A stretch of DNA of 64,000 nt from Alopecurus myosuroides (GCA_028641055.1 CM054062.1:14937639-15001638), one strand, 5' to 3'; positions 46,101 to 55,908 are shown, counted from the first letter of the stretch. Program-made: numbers and translations. Notes: generated from the letters alone by a model not told the origin.

Positions 46101-48285
46101 GCACGGCCTTGGTCTCGGCGCAATCGACCATATGCGCGTCGACTGGAACAAAGTGGATCTGGGATACAAGCCCATGACCGTCTCCACCGACACCGCCACT
46201 CTCGCTGCCAAGATGTTCCTGCACCGCAAGAACGCCGAGGACATCGAGCAATCCTATGCAGTAAGTTCCACTTGTCCTTCTCTGAGTTGAATTTTTCTTC
46301 TCTTCTATTCGCCTTCATTCTTCTTTACCATCACCCAGTCCCCGAGATTCTGGCCGAGTAGGCGGATACTCTCCGAGTAGCCTCCTACTCGGGTTGAATC
46401 TTTTCTGCTCTGTCTAACTTGTTTTCTTCTCGCTTCTCAGGATAGCGTCCTGAAGCGGACCAACTTATACCGCGTGCTTCTCTGGAACCATTCTATCGCC
46501 AGGAGGCGAATCGCTGCATTGGAGAAGGAAAAGGCAGCTGCGGAGGCAGCGAGCAAGAATGCCAGCGATAGCACTCAGCAGCTGGCTGAAGTGAAAGGTA
46601 CGCTTTTAGCTATGCGGTTACTGCGTTTCCTGTTTACGCCCGCGTCTGCTTTCTTTCGCGCTAACCTTTCCTATTCTGCAGAGAACCTGAAGAACTTGGC
46701 TGAGGAGCATGGGAAGTGCCGTGCGTTTGTGGAGAACGCCGAAGCCACCATCAAGAAATTAGAAGGTGAGTAGTCGTCTACTCGGCATCATTCTTGTTTC
46801 TGTTTCTTCTCTGCTTCTCTGCTAACCTTGTCTGTCTCTCCGCAGAAGATCATAAATTGTTCGTTGAAGAGCACCAAGACTGCGTGAAACCTGAAGAAGT
46901 GGAGGTGCGACTAATAAGCCAGTCTGCAGCTCTGCAAAGCACACACACTACCGAGATGGAGACGCTGCAAATCCAACTGCGGGAGGCACTCCAGGATGCT
47001 GTCAAGCTTGGTGACGAGAGGGACAGAGCCATCGCCGCGAAGGCAAAAGCCGAGACAACCCTTAATGCCAAGATAAAGGCCCTCGAGCAGGAGCGCGAAA
47101 CGCTGAGAAAGGCCAATGCTGGGTACTGCACTCAACTGGATACTCTGCGCCGGATCCAGGAGAAGCACATATCCAATGAAGAATCCTGGAAAACCCAGCT
47201 GCAGGCGCTGCGCATTGAGCTTAAGAGTACGCTTTCTCTTCCCTGCATCTTTCTCTTCTCGGTCGAATTCCTTCTCGGTTCTTCCTCTACTCGGTTCTTT
47301 TCTTCTCGGTTCTTCCTCTACCCGGTTCTTTTCTTCTCTGATTCTGAATTTCTTACTTGTTTTCCCAGAGATCTTTCCTGCCATTATTTCTTCCTGTGTG
47401 CCCGCTTTGGCCAAGGCCCAAGCAGCACGTGCTGCGAATGGCGAGCCAGAGGACACCAGGGCCGAAATTGAAGACAGTATGCTGGTGATGCGAGGCCAGT
47501 TCGAACGCCTAGCCGGCGTTGGTAGAGATCTCGTGCGCGTGGGCTTTGAGCTTCACAAACTCTTCTGGCCTGAGGATCCTGAGCCAACAACCATCCGGAG
47601 CCTCGCACTCAAGCTACAGAATGTGAAGGCCGAGTTGAAGAAATGGCGTGCTTCTGGAGCTCGGGCAGGCGCGGACTTGATGCTTCTTTGCATCGCCTCC
47701 TGGTACGAAAATCTTGACATGCAACTCATCCGCGGGAAGCGCAACAACTCCAAGTGGGAGACAGACCCCGACTGCGTAGCCGCGCGCAAATTGATCGCGT
47801 ATGAAGTGGCGGAGTGCGCTGAGACGGAGATCTACATCGACGGCCCCCCCGAGCCCGACACCGAGGTGGAGGAGGACGAGGAAGATGATGAGGAGACAGA
47901 CTCTGATCTGGAGTCGGGTTTCTTCGAGTCCCCCAGGAGCAAGGCCGGGAAGGGGAAGGGCACGGCCGTCTCGAGTAGCGATGAGGAGGCCGAGCACATC
48001 GACACCGCCCCACTCGATTTCGGCACCTCTTCAGGAGCCGCTCTTGACGACACGATCCGTCCCCCTGGCCAGGCCTCCGGCTCTTCTTCTGCTGCAGGGC
48101 CCATCTCGGTTGCCACGGCTACTTCCGAGCGTGACGCCGAGATGGAAGAGTCCGCCACCCATGCCAGCGCCGACGAAGAACCCGCAAGGAGGAACGCCGC
48201 CAACTCGGAGGCAGAGGCAACCAGGACCATCACAGAAGATGCAGCAGCCAATGCCAGCGCCGACAACATTGCCTCCTCCACCTGA
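43166..48285 (+). CDS. Eight-exon antisense gene of Tat element, Transposase_28-like, one in-frame TAG
   Basis: Predicted exons: 43166-44056, 44438-44621, 44713-44932, 45021-46260, 46441-46597, 46682-46765, 46846-47226, 47369-48285. They total 4074 nt (1358 codons) and every GT-AG junction keeps the frame. Exon 1 (residues 1-297) resembles the plant 'putative gypsy type transposon' domain, Transposase_28 (FGLPASEFLRKFLDHFGLQ, HLPPNAVVFLAYHAVVCEAF). Exon 3 is very acidic, then basic (TKRKKPAEKKKP, a likely nuclear signal). Exon 4 has AEK repeats; exons 5-7 predict a coiled coil (METLQIQLREALQDAVKLGD); exon 8 is helical with an acidic tail. A TAG at 44600-44602 (codon 352) interrupts exon 2. 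The start AACAATGGCC has a favourable context. The gene converges on pol, antisense to the genomic RNA. Function unknown; such Tat antisense ORFs are known, but their roles are not. Confidence 0.85.
44165..44395 (+). repeat. Four ~60-bp tandem repeats in intron 1 of antisense gene
   Basis: Four diverged units beginning near 44168, 44228, 44288 and 44349, each containing TAGGCTTAGTGTGCTTTG (or a variant), then GCACGCCT and a GGGTAG/CGAGTAG element. They lie wholly inside intron 1 (44057-44437). Confidence 0.75.
45523..45660 (+). repeat. AEK-coding short repeats in exon 4
   Basis: Imperfect 12-30-nt repeats of GCCGAGAAGGCCGAG type encode an AAEKEAAEKAEVEKEAAEKK-like run of about 45 residues, expected to form a long charged helix. 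The frame is kept across all units. Confidence 0.8.
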
Positions 48286-48957
48286 TTTTACCTGCATACT
48301 TTTTTACTCGAACACTTATCAGATCCCCGGGATGCCGGGAGCAGATGTAATAGACTATCTTTGTTTTGCTTGCTACACAGTTTTTATGCCCACTCTGTTT
48401 ATTTCGACATTAATCAATTTGAGCAACGCTGGCTCAATGCTGAGTTGCGTTTCCATGCGAGTCCCCGAGTTGCATTTCTTATTCACCCTATCTTTTCATC
48501 TCTGCTCTACCCGCAACTTGTTGCTTTTTTGGTATTCGAGTCACAAGAATCAAAGAGTAGAGCTGCAAATACTTAGCCGCTAGAAACAATCATGGTAACG
48601 CAGCCCACCACTTAGCCGAGAAGACGAAACAGGGAACAAAAGTAACAAAACAATCTACTCGGTTCCTGCACTCTTTCTTCCTTAGCGATTTTCGTGTGCT
48701 CATTGACCTTTTGCTTGTTCTCTTGCTTGCCATGAAGCCGGGTTTCGGACAGCAGCAGAGTCGAAGAGTTGGCATATAGGTTTAAACACAGTACTCAATG
48801 CACTTATGAGTTCTGAAGTGGAGCAACCGAATAGACAAAGGGTCAAGCCGAGTAAAACCACTTAGAACAATTTTTGGACGAGGGCAGTCCCCGAGAACAA
48901 TTTCAGATTGCAGAGTAGAATTTCAACTCGGATAAGAGGGTACATACACATCTTTGC
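48286..48957. other. Spacer between convergent antisense gene and Tat pol
   Basis: 672 bp between the stop of the antisense gene and the stop of pol on the other strand. AT-richer than its neighbours, it probably holds the antisense mRNA 3' UTR. I see no strong AATAAA. A few CCGAGTA motifs occur. Confidence 0.6.
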
Positions 48958-51900
48958 TTACGAATGAAAACGACGGAGTAGAGCTACGTTCCAAGGGCGC
49001 TTGGTTTCCTCTCCAGCTTTGTCTGCCCTGTTCGCCTGCGATGGGCGCACATCTACAAGGTAGTACGCATCATTGTGCAGCGCTTTGCTCACAATGAAAG
49101 GCCCCTCCCATGGAGGAGACAATTTGTGCATCCCGGCTGTGCGTTGCACAAGCCTAAGGACCATGTCTCCTTCTCGAAAAACCCTTGGGTTCACCTTTCG
49201 GCTATGATAACGCCGCAGGTTTTGCTGGTAAATAGCCGAACGTGACAGAGTCAGCTCTCTTGCTTCTTCAAGCAGGTCAACGTCGTCTTCTCGAGCTTCT
49301 CTCGCCTCCACCTCAGTGTAGAGGGCTACTCGGGGGGAGTCATGCTCTAAGTCTATTGGCAACACGGCCTCAGCCCCGTATACCAAGAAGAATGGCGTGT
49401 AGCCGGTTGACCGGTTAGGGGTAGTCCTTAGACTCCACAACACCGCTGGCAACTCTTCTAGCCAACACCCAGGTGTTTTCAGCAACGGCTCAATCAGCCT
49501 TGGCTTTATGCCTGCCAGTACCATTCCATTTGCTCTCTCAACTTGCCCATTGGAGGCAGGGTGCGCGACTGACGCAACGTCTAGTCGGATATGCTTATCT
49601 CTGCAGAATCGCACCATTGCCCCCTCTGCAAAGTTGGTGCCGTTGTCGGTGATGATACTGTGCGGGTAGCCATATCTCATGATCACATCCTTCACGAACT
49701 TCACAGCTGTGACCCCATCGCACTTCCGAATAGGTTTCACCTCAATCCACTTGGTGAACTTGTCCACCATGACCAAGATATGTGTCATATTGCCTTTAGC
49801 CGGCTTGAAGGGGCCAACCATATCCAAGCACCAAACAGCGAATGGCCATGTAATAGGAATTGTTTTCAACTCGGAAGCAGGCATGTGAATCTTACTTGCG
49901 AACATCTGGCAGCCGTTGCACTTCCTCACAATATCTTCAGCTTGCTGCAGTGCAGTGAGCCAGTAGAAGCCATGCCGAAAAGCTTTCTTGACCAAAGCCC
50001 GAGATGAGGCGTGATGCCCGCACTCCCCTTGGTGTATCTCTACCAGAATTTCTTCTCCCTCTTCTGGGCTCACACAACGTTGCAGCACGCCGGTGGCACT
50101 TCTCTTGTGCAGCACATCTCGGACAATAGTGTATCCCTTGGATCTTCTCTGAATCTGCCTCGCAGTTACCTCATCTTCAGGTAGAGTGCCGTCCCTTAGA
50201 AAGGATAATATGGGCATGGCCCAACTCGGTGTCTCCCGTATGGGAAACACTGGTTCGTCCAGTTCCATTGGGACGGGCTCTTGCGGTTGCACAGGAGGAG
50301 CAGGAGCGCTTCTTTGCAGCCCAGACCGATTGGCGAGAACTTCTTCAATGAATGCGACAGCCTCTGGGTTGAGGGCGGCAGTCCCCGAGTAAGGATTGAC
50401 AGTCCCCGAGTAGGGAGTGGCAGTCCCCAGGTAGGGAATGGCAGTCCCCGAGTAGAGGACGGCAGTCCCCGGGTTTCCTGCAGCACTCTCCCAGTCAATC
50501 TCCATTGGATCAGATTCCTCACTTGGCAGAGAAGGAACGAAGATGGATTCCGAGTTGGGGGACGGCTTGATGGATGGCTTCCTCAAATGCTCCAAGGCAA
50601 TCCCTGCCGGGATGGACTGCCGAGAAGATCCCAACTTGGACAACTCATCTGCTGCTTCGTTCTCTGCTCGGTGAATGTGCTGAAACTCACAGCCTTCGAA
50701 GAACCCAGTCATTGACTGCACCAGGAAGCGATACGATGCCATGTTGGCATCCAAAGCATCCCAAGTGCCCGAGACTTGCTGCACCACCAGATCTGAATCG
50801 CCATAGCATATAATGCGCTGCACACCAACCTCCTTTGCTACTCGCAAACCATGCACCACTGCCTCGTACTCGGCTACATTGTTGGATGCCTTGAAATGAA
50901 TCTGCAACACATACTTGAGCTGATCTCGCTTGGGTGACGTGAGCACGACACCAGCACCAAGGCCTTCCTTTACTTTCGAGCCATCAAAGTGCATTTTCCA
51001 GTAATTTGAAACTGGAGCAGGAGGTTCATACTGCATCTCGGCCCAGTCCACAAGGAACTCCGCCAGGACCTGAGACTTGATGGCTTCTCTTCTCGTATAT
51101 GCGGGAGCATATGCTGCTAGCTCGATCGCCCACTTGGCTACTCTGCCACTCGCCTCCTTGTTACCCATGATATCCGAGATGGGAGCAGAACTCACAACAG
51201 TGATGGGGTGCTCCTGGAAGTAATGTTTCAGCTTCCTGGCGCCCAGGTACACACCATATGTCATCTTCTGGTAGTGCGGATAGTTTTGCTTGGAGCTGGA
51301 CAGCACTTCACTGAGATAATAGACTGGGCGCTGCACACTCTTGCCTTCTTCTTCTCGCTCCACCACTATCACCACGCTGACTACTCGGTTAGTCGCAGCA
51401 ATGTACAACAGCATAGGCTCCTTGGGTAGCGGACTAGCCAAGACGGGAGCGCTAGCCAGCATTGCTTTCAGCTCATTGAACGCCACGTCCGCTTGCGGAG
51501 TCCAGACAAACTTGTCACTTTTCTTCATCAGCTGGTATAGAGGCAGAGCCTTCTCGCCCATTCGGCCCAGAAAACGGCTCAGAGATGCCAGACAACCCGT
51601 GAACTTCTGCACATCTTTCAGTGATCTCGGTAAAGACATGCTCTCAATAGCTTTTATCTTAGAAGGATTGGCTTCAATGCCCCGACTAGAAACCAGAAAA
51701 CCGAGTAGCTTTCCAGCCGGTACACCAAAGGTGCACTTACTCGGATTCAGTTTCATTTTGTACTTGCGTAGGTTAGCAAAGGTTTCCTCCAGGTCGGCAA
51801 GCAGAGTATGTGTTTTATTCGTTTTGATGACAATGTCATCTACGTACACCTGCACATTCTTGCCGAGCTGGTCGTGCAAGCATTTCTGCATGCATCTCTG

Positions 51901-52407
51901 ATAGGTTGCACCCGCATTCCTCAAGCCAAAACACATGACACGATAGCAATAAGCCCCGTACGGGGTAATGAAAGCAGTCTTTATTTGATCAGCAGGATTG
52001 AGTGCAATCTGGTGGAAACCAGAGTAGGCATCTATGAAAGACAGCAGTTCACAACCAGCAGTGGAATCGATCACCTGATCGATGCGAGGTAGCGGGAAAG
52101 GATCCTTGGGGCATGCCTTGTTCAAGTCGGTGTAGTCGACGCACATGCGCCATGCGGTGGCAGCCTTGGGATCCTCCTTCTTCTTCTCGACCATGACCGG
52201 GTTGGCTAACCAATCCGGATGCAGCACCTCCATGATGAAGTTACTTATCAGCAGCTTGGTGATCTGATCACCGATGGCCTTCCTTCTCTCATCTCCGAAA
52301 CGGCGCATAGCCTGCTTCACTGGCTTGGCGTCAGGACGCACATGCAAAGAGTGCTCAACCAACTCCCTCGGGACTCCTGGTAGATCTTCATTGGTCCAGG
52401 CAAACAC
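48958..52407 (-). CDS. pol: Tat pol: reverse transcriptase, two RNase H domains, integrase
   Basis: 1149 residues from the first ATG, which lies 13 codons after the gag-protease TAG in the same frame. Reverse transcriptase covers about 20-270 (CVDYTDLNKACPKDPFPLPR, YVDD at about 188-191). The original RNase H (about 300-410) has lost its first catalytic Asp (LYIAAT where LYLDAS is usual). A second, archaeal-type RNase H (about 468-597) keeps HFDGS, AEYEA, YGDSD and AADELS. This dual arrangement is a hallmark of Tat elements. A proline-rich linker with 9-residue repeats (about 645-680) precedes integrase, which has its HHCC region (ending CNGC) and D at about 861, D at 921 and E at 957 (CLDMVG, ITDNGT, GQVERAN). 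No chromodomain. Intact over its length and probably functional if the upstream TAG is bypassed. Confidence 0.93.
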   Translation of the reverse strand: MFAWTNEDLPGVPRELVEHSLHVRPDAKPVKQAMRRFGDERRKAIGDQITKLLISNFIMEVLHPDWLANPVMVEKKKEDPKAATAWRMCVDYTDLNKACPKDPFPLPRIDQVIDSTAGCELLSFIDAYSGFHQIALNPADQIKTAFITPYGAYCYRVMCFGLRNAGATYQRCMQKCLHDQLGKNVQVYVDDIVIKTNKTHTLLADLEETFANLRKYKMKLNPSKCTFGVPAGKLLGFLVSSRGIEANPSKIKAIESMSLPRSLKDVQKFTGCLASLSRFLGRMGEKALPLYQLMKKSDKFVWTPQADVAFNELKAMLASAPVLASPLPKEPMLLYIAATNRVVSVVIVVEREEEGKSVQRPVYYLSEVLSSSKQNYPHYQKMTYGVYLGARKLKHYFQEHPITVVSSAPISDIMGNKEASGRVAKWAIELAAYAPAYTRREAIKSQVLAEFLVDWAEMQYEPPAPVSNYWKMHFDGSKVKEGLGAGVVLTSPKRDQLKYVLQIHFKASNNVAEYEAVVHGLRVAKEVGVQRIICYGDSDLVVQQVSGTWDALDANMASYRFLVQSMTGFFEGCEFQHIHRAENEAADELSKLGSSRQSIPAGIALEHLRKPSIKPSPNSESIFVPSLPSEESDPMEIDWESAAGNPGTAVLYSGTAIPYLGTATPYSGTVNPYSGTAALNPEAVAFIEEVLANRSGLQRSAPAPPVQPQEPVPMELDEPVFPIRETPSWAMPILSFLRDGTLPEDEVTARQIQRRSKGYTIVRDVLHKRSATGVLQRCVSPEEGEEILVEIHQGECGHHASSRALVKKAFRHGFYWLTALQQAEDIVRKCNGCQMFASKIHMPASELKTIPITWPFAVWCLDMVGPFKPAKGNMTHILVMVDKFTKWIEVKPIRKCDGVTAVKFVKDVIMRYGYPHSIITDNGTNFAEGAMVRFCRDKHIRLDVASVAHPASNGQVERANGMVLAGIKPRLIEPLLKTPGCWLEELPAVLWSLRTTPNRSTGYTPFFLVYGAEAVLPIDLEHDSPRVALYTEVEAREAREDDVDLLEEARELTLSRSAIYQQNLRRYHSRKVNPRVFREGDMVLRLVQRTAGMHKLSPPWEGPFIVSKALHNDAYYLVDVRPSQANRADKAGEETKRPWNVALLRRFHS
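50385..50485 (-). repeat. 27-bp tandem repeats inside Tat pol
   Basis: About four units of (G)GCAGTCCCCGAGTAGGGA type on the plus strand. On the coding strand they give 9-residue repeats such as SGTAIPYLG and SGTVNPYSG between the second RNase H and integrase. Each unit contains a CGAGTAG-type motif. Confidence 0.85.
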
Positions 52408-52446
52408 ATCCCGATTCTCACGGAGGAAGTGGATGAGCGCGCTTTC

Positions 52447-55400
52447 CTATTTCTCCGCCAACCCGGAACCAATGATGGCTACGCGGTCGGGGAACTCGGG
52501 GTCGACCTGGACTGTCTTGGTCTCCTTGGCAGCTTGGAAAGCAGTACCATGCTGGGTACTCGGCACACCTTGTGCGCCAGCTTGTGCGGACTGAGCCATG
52601 GCCACCACCTCGTACATCTTCTTCTTCTCGGCCTCGATCACCATCGACTCTGCCAGCTTGGAGCTAGCTGAGGCACACTCCATGGACTTCTTGTAGTCAC
52701 CAGCGATAGTGATTATGCCATTGGGACCAGGGATCTTCATCTTCAGATAAGCCACATGAGTAGAGGCCATGAACTTGCTCAGAGCAGGCCTGCCGAGTAG
52801 AGCATGATAGGGGCTCTGATGATCCACCACCTCAAACTGCAGACGCTCTGTGCGGCAGTTCTCCCGGGTACCGAATAGCACGTCTATCCACACTCGGCCA
52901 ATCGGGTTGCACGAGATCCCGGGCACAATGCCATGGAAGGTGGTCTTGCTGGGCAGCATCATGTTCTCGGCTAGGCCAAGCTTCTCGAGTGTGTCCTTGT
53001 ACACAATGTTGATGCTGCTGCCGTTGTCGATCAGCACCTTGCTGAACCTCACATTCTTCTCGGGACCCAGGAAAGTAGGATCCAGCACCAAGGCATAGGT
53101 ACCCGGGTTGGGCATCACCTTGGGATGATCTGCTCGGGTCCACCTGATCTCCTGGTCACACCAATACATGTAGTGAGGAACAGCAGGAATCACTGCATTG
53201 ACCTCCATGGCCCGCCTGTGCTGTGATTGCTTGTCGACTGCCTCGGACGTGAAGATCATATAGCTCTCATGGTGCTCTTGGTACTGGTTGGAGCCATTGC
53301 CCCCATTGTTGCCATTGTTGTTGTTGTTGCCCTGATAGTTGTTGTTGTTGCCTCTGTTGTTGTTGTTGCGGTTGTAGTTGTTGTTGTTGTTGCGGTATCT
53401 CTCATTGTTGAAGTTCTGATTGGCTCCTAAAGCCACTTGGTTCACATTCTCTCTTCTCGGGTACACTGGCGGCCGAGCTGCGGGTGCGCGAGTAGGCTGA
53501 ACAGTAGCATTGGCGGCTGGCAGGGGAGGAGGAGGAGGCAAGCCATCACTCTTGATCACATCCCACCATTCGCATTGCCGAGTAGTGTGGTTAGCAGGCC
53601 TCGAGGGATGGTGAGTGTGAAAGCTGCATGGGCCATCCTTCATGTCATCGAAGACAAACTTCTTCGGCTGCTCGGAGTTCCCGCTACCCGACTGAGAGGC
53701 GCGAAATGGCTTCTTGTTGCCTTGGCCCTGGTTCTGGTTCTGCCCGTAGGCTCCAGCAGGTTTCTGCCTTTGGCCACCACCGCCTCCGACATTCACTGCA
53801 TTCACCTCTTCAGGATCATACCGAGTATCTACTCGGCGCTTGTTGCGGAACTCGTTGCGCTTGCTGTTGTTGAAGTTTCTTCTCGGCTCAGAGGAGTCCA
53901 TCAGTGGCTGAGTAGGATCACCGAGTGCGTACTGATCCGCAATCTTGATGGTCTCCGCCAGAGTGTTCGGCATCTCCCTCTGCAATCTCTGCCAAAGCAT
54001 GCTGCCATGTCGGCAACCCTGCGCAAACCAGGTAATGGCCTGTGCTTCATTCACACCCTCACAGGTGTTCCTCAAAGTGCTCCACCGAGTAAGGTACTCG
54101 CGGTCCGTCTCGTCTTCTCGCTGCCTGCAAGCTGACAGCTGCTGTGGCCTATTCGGCCTCTTGTATGTACTCGTGAAGTTGCTGATGAAGGCATCCGAGA
54201 AGTCCAGCCAGCAGTTAATGCTGTTCTTGGGCAAGTTGTTGAGCCAAGTACGAGCTGGACCCTCTAGCATCTGCGGCACATAGCGCACCGCCCATCTCCT
54301 GTTGCCATTCGCGATATGGACCGCGGTGACGTAGTCATTGAGCCAATCTTCAGGCTTGGTGCTGCCATTGTAGCTCTTAGTGCCCCTTGCAAGCTGGAAG
54401 CCCTTCACGGAAGGCTCGTTCATGATGCGCGGGCCAAAGCACTCGGGGCCAGGAGGACCCGTGCTCTCAAGCCGCGCCGACAAGCTGATACGGTCCAGCT
54501 GGTGCCTTGCATCTCCCGGCGCTAGCACGCGCTCACCAACACGGTCATGAATATCATAACCAGCCATCTCCATAGCCGAGTAGCCATCATCATACCTATC
54601 CACCTGCATAGCCGCGGGCTGCTCCACCGGGTTGGCGACTGGTGCCGCTGGGCGCGGCTGCTGCCTCTGCCGAGTAGGCTGAGCTGCGGGTTGCCGAGAA
54701 GAACCTGGACGCGCGGCATCTCGGGCACGGCTTTGAGCTTGATGGGCTTGAGAGCCTGCTCTTGCAGCGTTGTGTTCCCGCCCGGGCTGCTGCGGCACAG
54801 CAACCTGTTTCGCGGCAGCAGCCGGGTCATACACCTGCATTTGCCTGTCTCTACCCGAGCGCCCGCTGCGGCTCTTCTCGCGGCTAGGATGCGGAGACGA
54901 GGCCTGATCGTTAGATCTAGCCGCGTGCGAGTGAACCACCTGCGAAGCTCCAGCTCCCGGGTTGGCCTTCCGGAACTCCTCGTTCTGCCTAGCGGCCTCC
55001 AACACCAACTCGTTGAGCCTCTCCTGCTGCCTGAGACGCGCCTCTCCATCCAGGCGCGGCAACTCGGCAGCCACGGCCTCTGCAGCCCTGAGCGTCTTGG
55101 CGGGTGTGCTGTACCTTGGCCTTGTGAAGGTGTTCGCGGTGGCGGACTGAGCGGGCACCTCCGCAACCGTTGCCATCTCGACACCCAAGTTGCGCCGCGT
55201 AGCGCCTACTCTGCTAGGCCTCCTGGCGACTGGCGTGAAGCCGTGAGCCTTGTTGTACTCGAGCTGGTCTAGACTCAGCTCAAGCCTGATCTTCTCCAAC
55301 TCCGCCTGCTCGGCAAGCAGCTCCTGGCGTTGCCGCTCGAGCTGCTCCCTCGCGGCTAGGAGCTCGATGTCGGTGGGAGTGGGCATACCGGCTCGCGCAG

Positions 55401-55908
55401 CAGACGCGGGGATGACCGTAGAGGTGGAAGGCGGCAAGTTGTTCTCCCTCTCGTAGGGCCGGTGAGTCCTGCCACCAGCAGGCGGTTCGTCAACCTCCTC
55501 GACGACGGCCGCAGCGCCAGTAGCAGCTGCGCCAGTGTTTGCCGCCAAACCCGTCACCATCACCTCAGCGCAGCTCGCAGAGCTGCATGCGGGCCTTCCG
55601 CGAGCAGCAATCACCGCGGGAGGATCCTCCGCGTCATGCACCAGCTCGGGGTACGCGCGGTTGGCGACGGTGGCGACGTAGACGAGGTGAGAGCCGAAGG
55701 AGATCACCGAGCCGCCCTCAGGCATGGCCATGCCGCCGAAACAGCCGGCGTTGTCGGTGACGAAGTCGAAGGAGCCGAATCTGTGGACAAGGCCACAGAC
55801 CACGCGCTCCGCTGAAGAAGATCCCGTCCGAACAGAAACTCCAGCCAGCGCCGCTGGTTGCCCCACGGTGGGCGCCAACTGTCGTGGTGGTGTCACGGCA
55901 GATGCCAT
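52447..55908 (-). CDS. gag: Tat gag-protease (1153 aa), start inside LTR, ends in TAG in pol frame
   Basis: Encodes capsid, nucleocapsid and aspartic protease. The first ATG in the open frame (55908, MASAVTPPRQ) lies inside the 5' LTR, and the frame reads through the LTR end and primer site without a stop. The long N-terminal part includes a predicted coiled coil (REQLERQRQELLAEQAELEK). The Tat-type capsid lies at about residues 500-660 (EGPARTWLNNLPKNSIN, REYLTRWSTLRNTC). A Cys/His knuckle-like CX2HX10HX4C lies near 757-779. An Asn-rich tract covers about 835-875. Protease with VLIDNGSSINIVYK is near 958. A TAG at 52447-52449 ends the frame and pol continues in the same frame. Ogre relatives also interrupt at the protease/reverse-transcriptase boundary. 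An internal ATG start after the primer site is an alternative. Confidence 0.9.
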   Translation of the reverse strand: MASAVTPPRQLAPTVGQPAALAGVSVRTGSSSAERVVCGLVHRFGSFDFVTDNAGCFGGMAMPEGGSVISFGSHLVYVATVANRAYPELVHDAEDPPAVIAARGRPACSSASCAEVMVTGLAANTGAAATGAAAVVEEVDEPPAGGRTHRPYERENNLPPSTSTVIPASAARAGMPTPTDIELLAAREQLERQRQELLAEQAELEKIRLELSLDQLEYNKAHGFTPVARRPSRVGATRRNLGVEMATVAEVPAQSATANTFTRPRYSTPAKTLRAAEAVAAELPRLDGEARLRQQERLNELVLEAARQNEEFRKANPGAGASQVVHSHAARSNDQASSPHPSREKSRSGRSGRDRQMQVYDPAAAAKQVAVPQQPGREHNAARAGSQAHQAQSRARDAARPGSSRQPAAQPTRQRQQPRPAAPVANPVEQPAAMQVDRYDDGYSAMEMAGYDIHDRVGERVLAPGDARHQLDRISLSARLESTGPPGPECFGPRIMNEPSVKGFQLARGTKSYNGSTKPEDWLNDYVTAVHIANGNRRWAVRYVPQMLEGPARTWLNNLPKNSINCWLDFSDAFISNFTSTYKRPNRPQQLSACRQREDETDREYLTRWSTLRNTCEGVNEAQAITWFAQGCRHGSMLWQRLQREMPNTLAETIKIADQYALGDPTQPLMDSSEPRRNFNNSKRNEFRNKRRVDTRYDPEEVNAVNVGGGGGQRQKPAGAYGQNQNQGQGNKKPFRASQSGSGNSEQPKKFVFDDMKDGPCSFHTHHPSRPANHTTRQCEWWDVIKSDGLPPPPPLPAANATVQPTRAPAARPPVYPRRENVNQVALGANQNFNNERYRNNNNNYNRNNNNRGNNNNYQGNNNNNGNNGGNGSNQYQEHHESYMIFTSEAVDKQSQHRRAMEVNAVIPAVPHYMYWCDQEIRWTRADHPKVMPNPGTYALVLDPTFLGPEKNVRFSKVLIDNGSSINIVYKDTLEKLGLAENMMLPSKTTFHGIVPGISCNPIGRVWIDVLFGTRENCRTERLQFEVVDHQSPYHALLGRPALSKFMASTHVAYLKMKIPGPNGIITIAGDYKKSMECASASSKLAESMVIEAEKKKMYEVVAMAQSAQAGAQGVPSTQHGTAFQAAKETKTVQVDPEFPDRVAIIGSGLAEK
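53285..53415 (-). repeat. Asn-rich (GTT/GTN) low-complexity tract in Tat gag
   Basis: The plus strand shows runs of GTTGTTGTT. In the coding frame it gives about 40 residues dominated by Asn with Tyr, Arg and Gly (NNNNYNRNNNNRGNNNNYQG). The frame is maintained, so it is protein-level low complexity between the knuckle and protease. Confidence 0.85.
55861..55877 (-). other. Primer binding site of Tat element, tRNA-Lys type
   Basis: The plus strand reads CCCCACGGTGGGCGCCA, the 3' end of plant tRNA-Lys with CCA, 2 nt from the LTR boundary at 55880. Confidence 0.88.

Noticed and set aside
44626..46290. 554-codon plus-strand ORF as a stand-alone protein
   Set aside because: It begins in intron 2 and runs through intron 3; only its second part (exon 4) belongs to the spliced frame.
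50385..50485. CRISPR-like direct repeats
   Set aside because: Repeats are imperfect, contiguous, in frame within pol and in a plant retroelement; no spacers or cas genes.
53285..53415. Non-coding GTT microsatellite
   Set aside because: It stays in the gag frame as an Asn-rich tract, so I treat it as coding low complexity.
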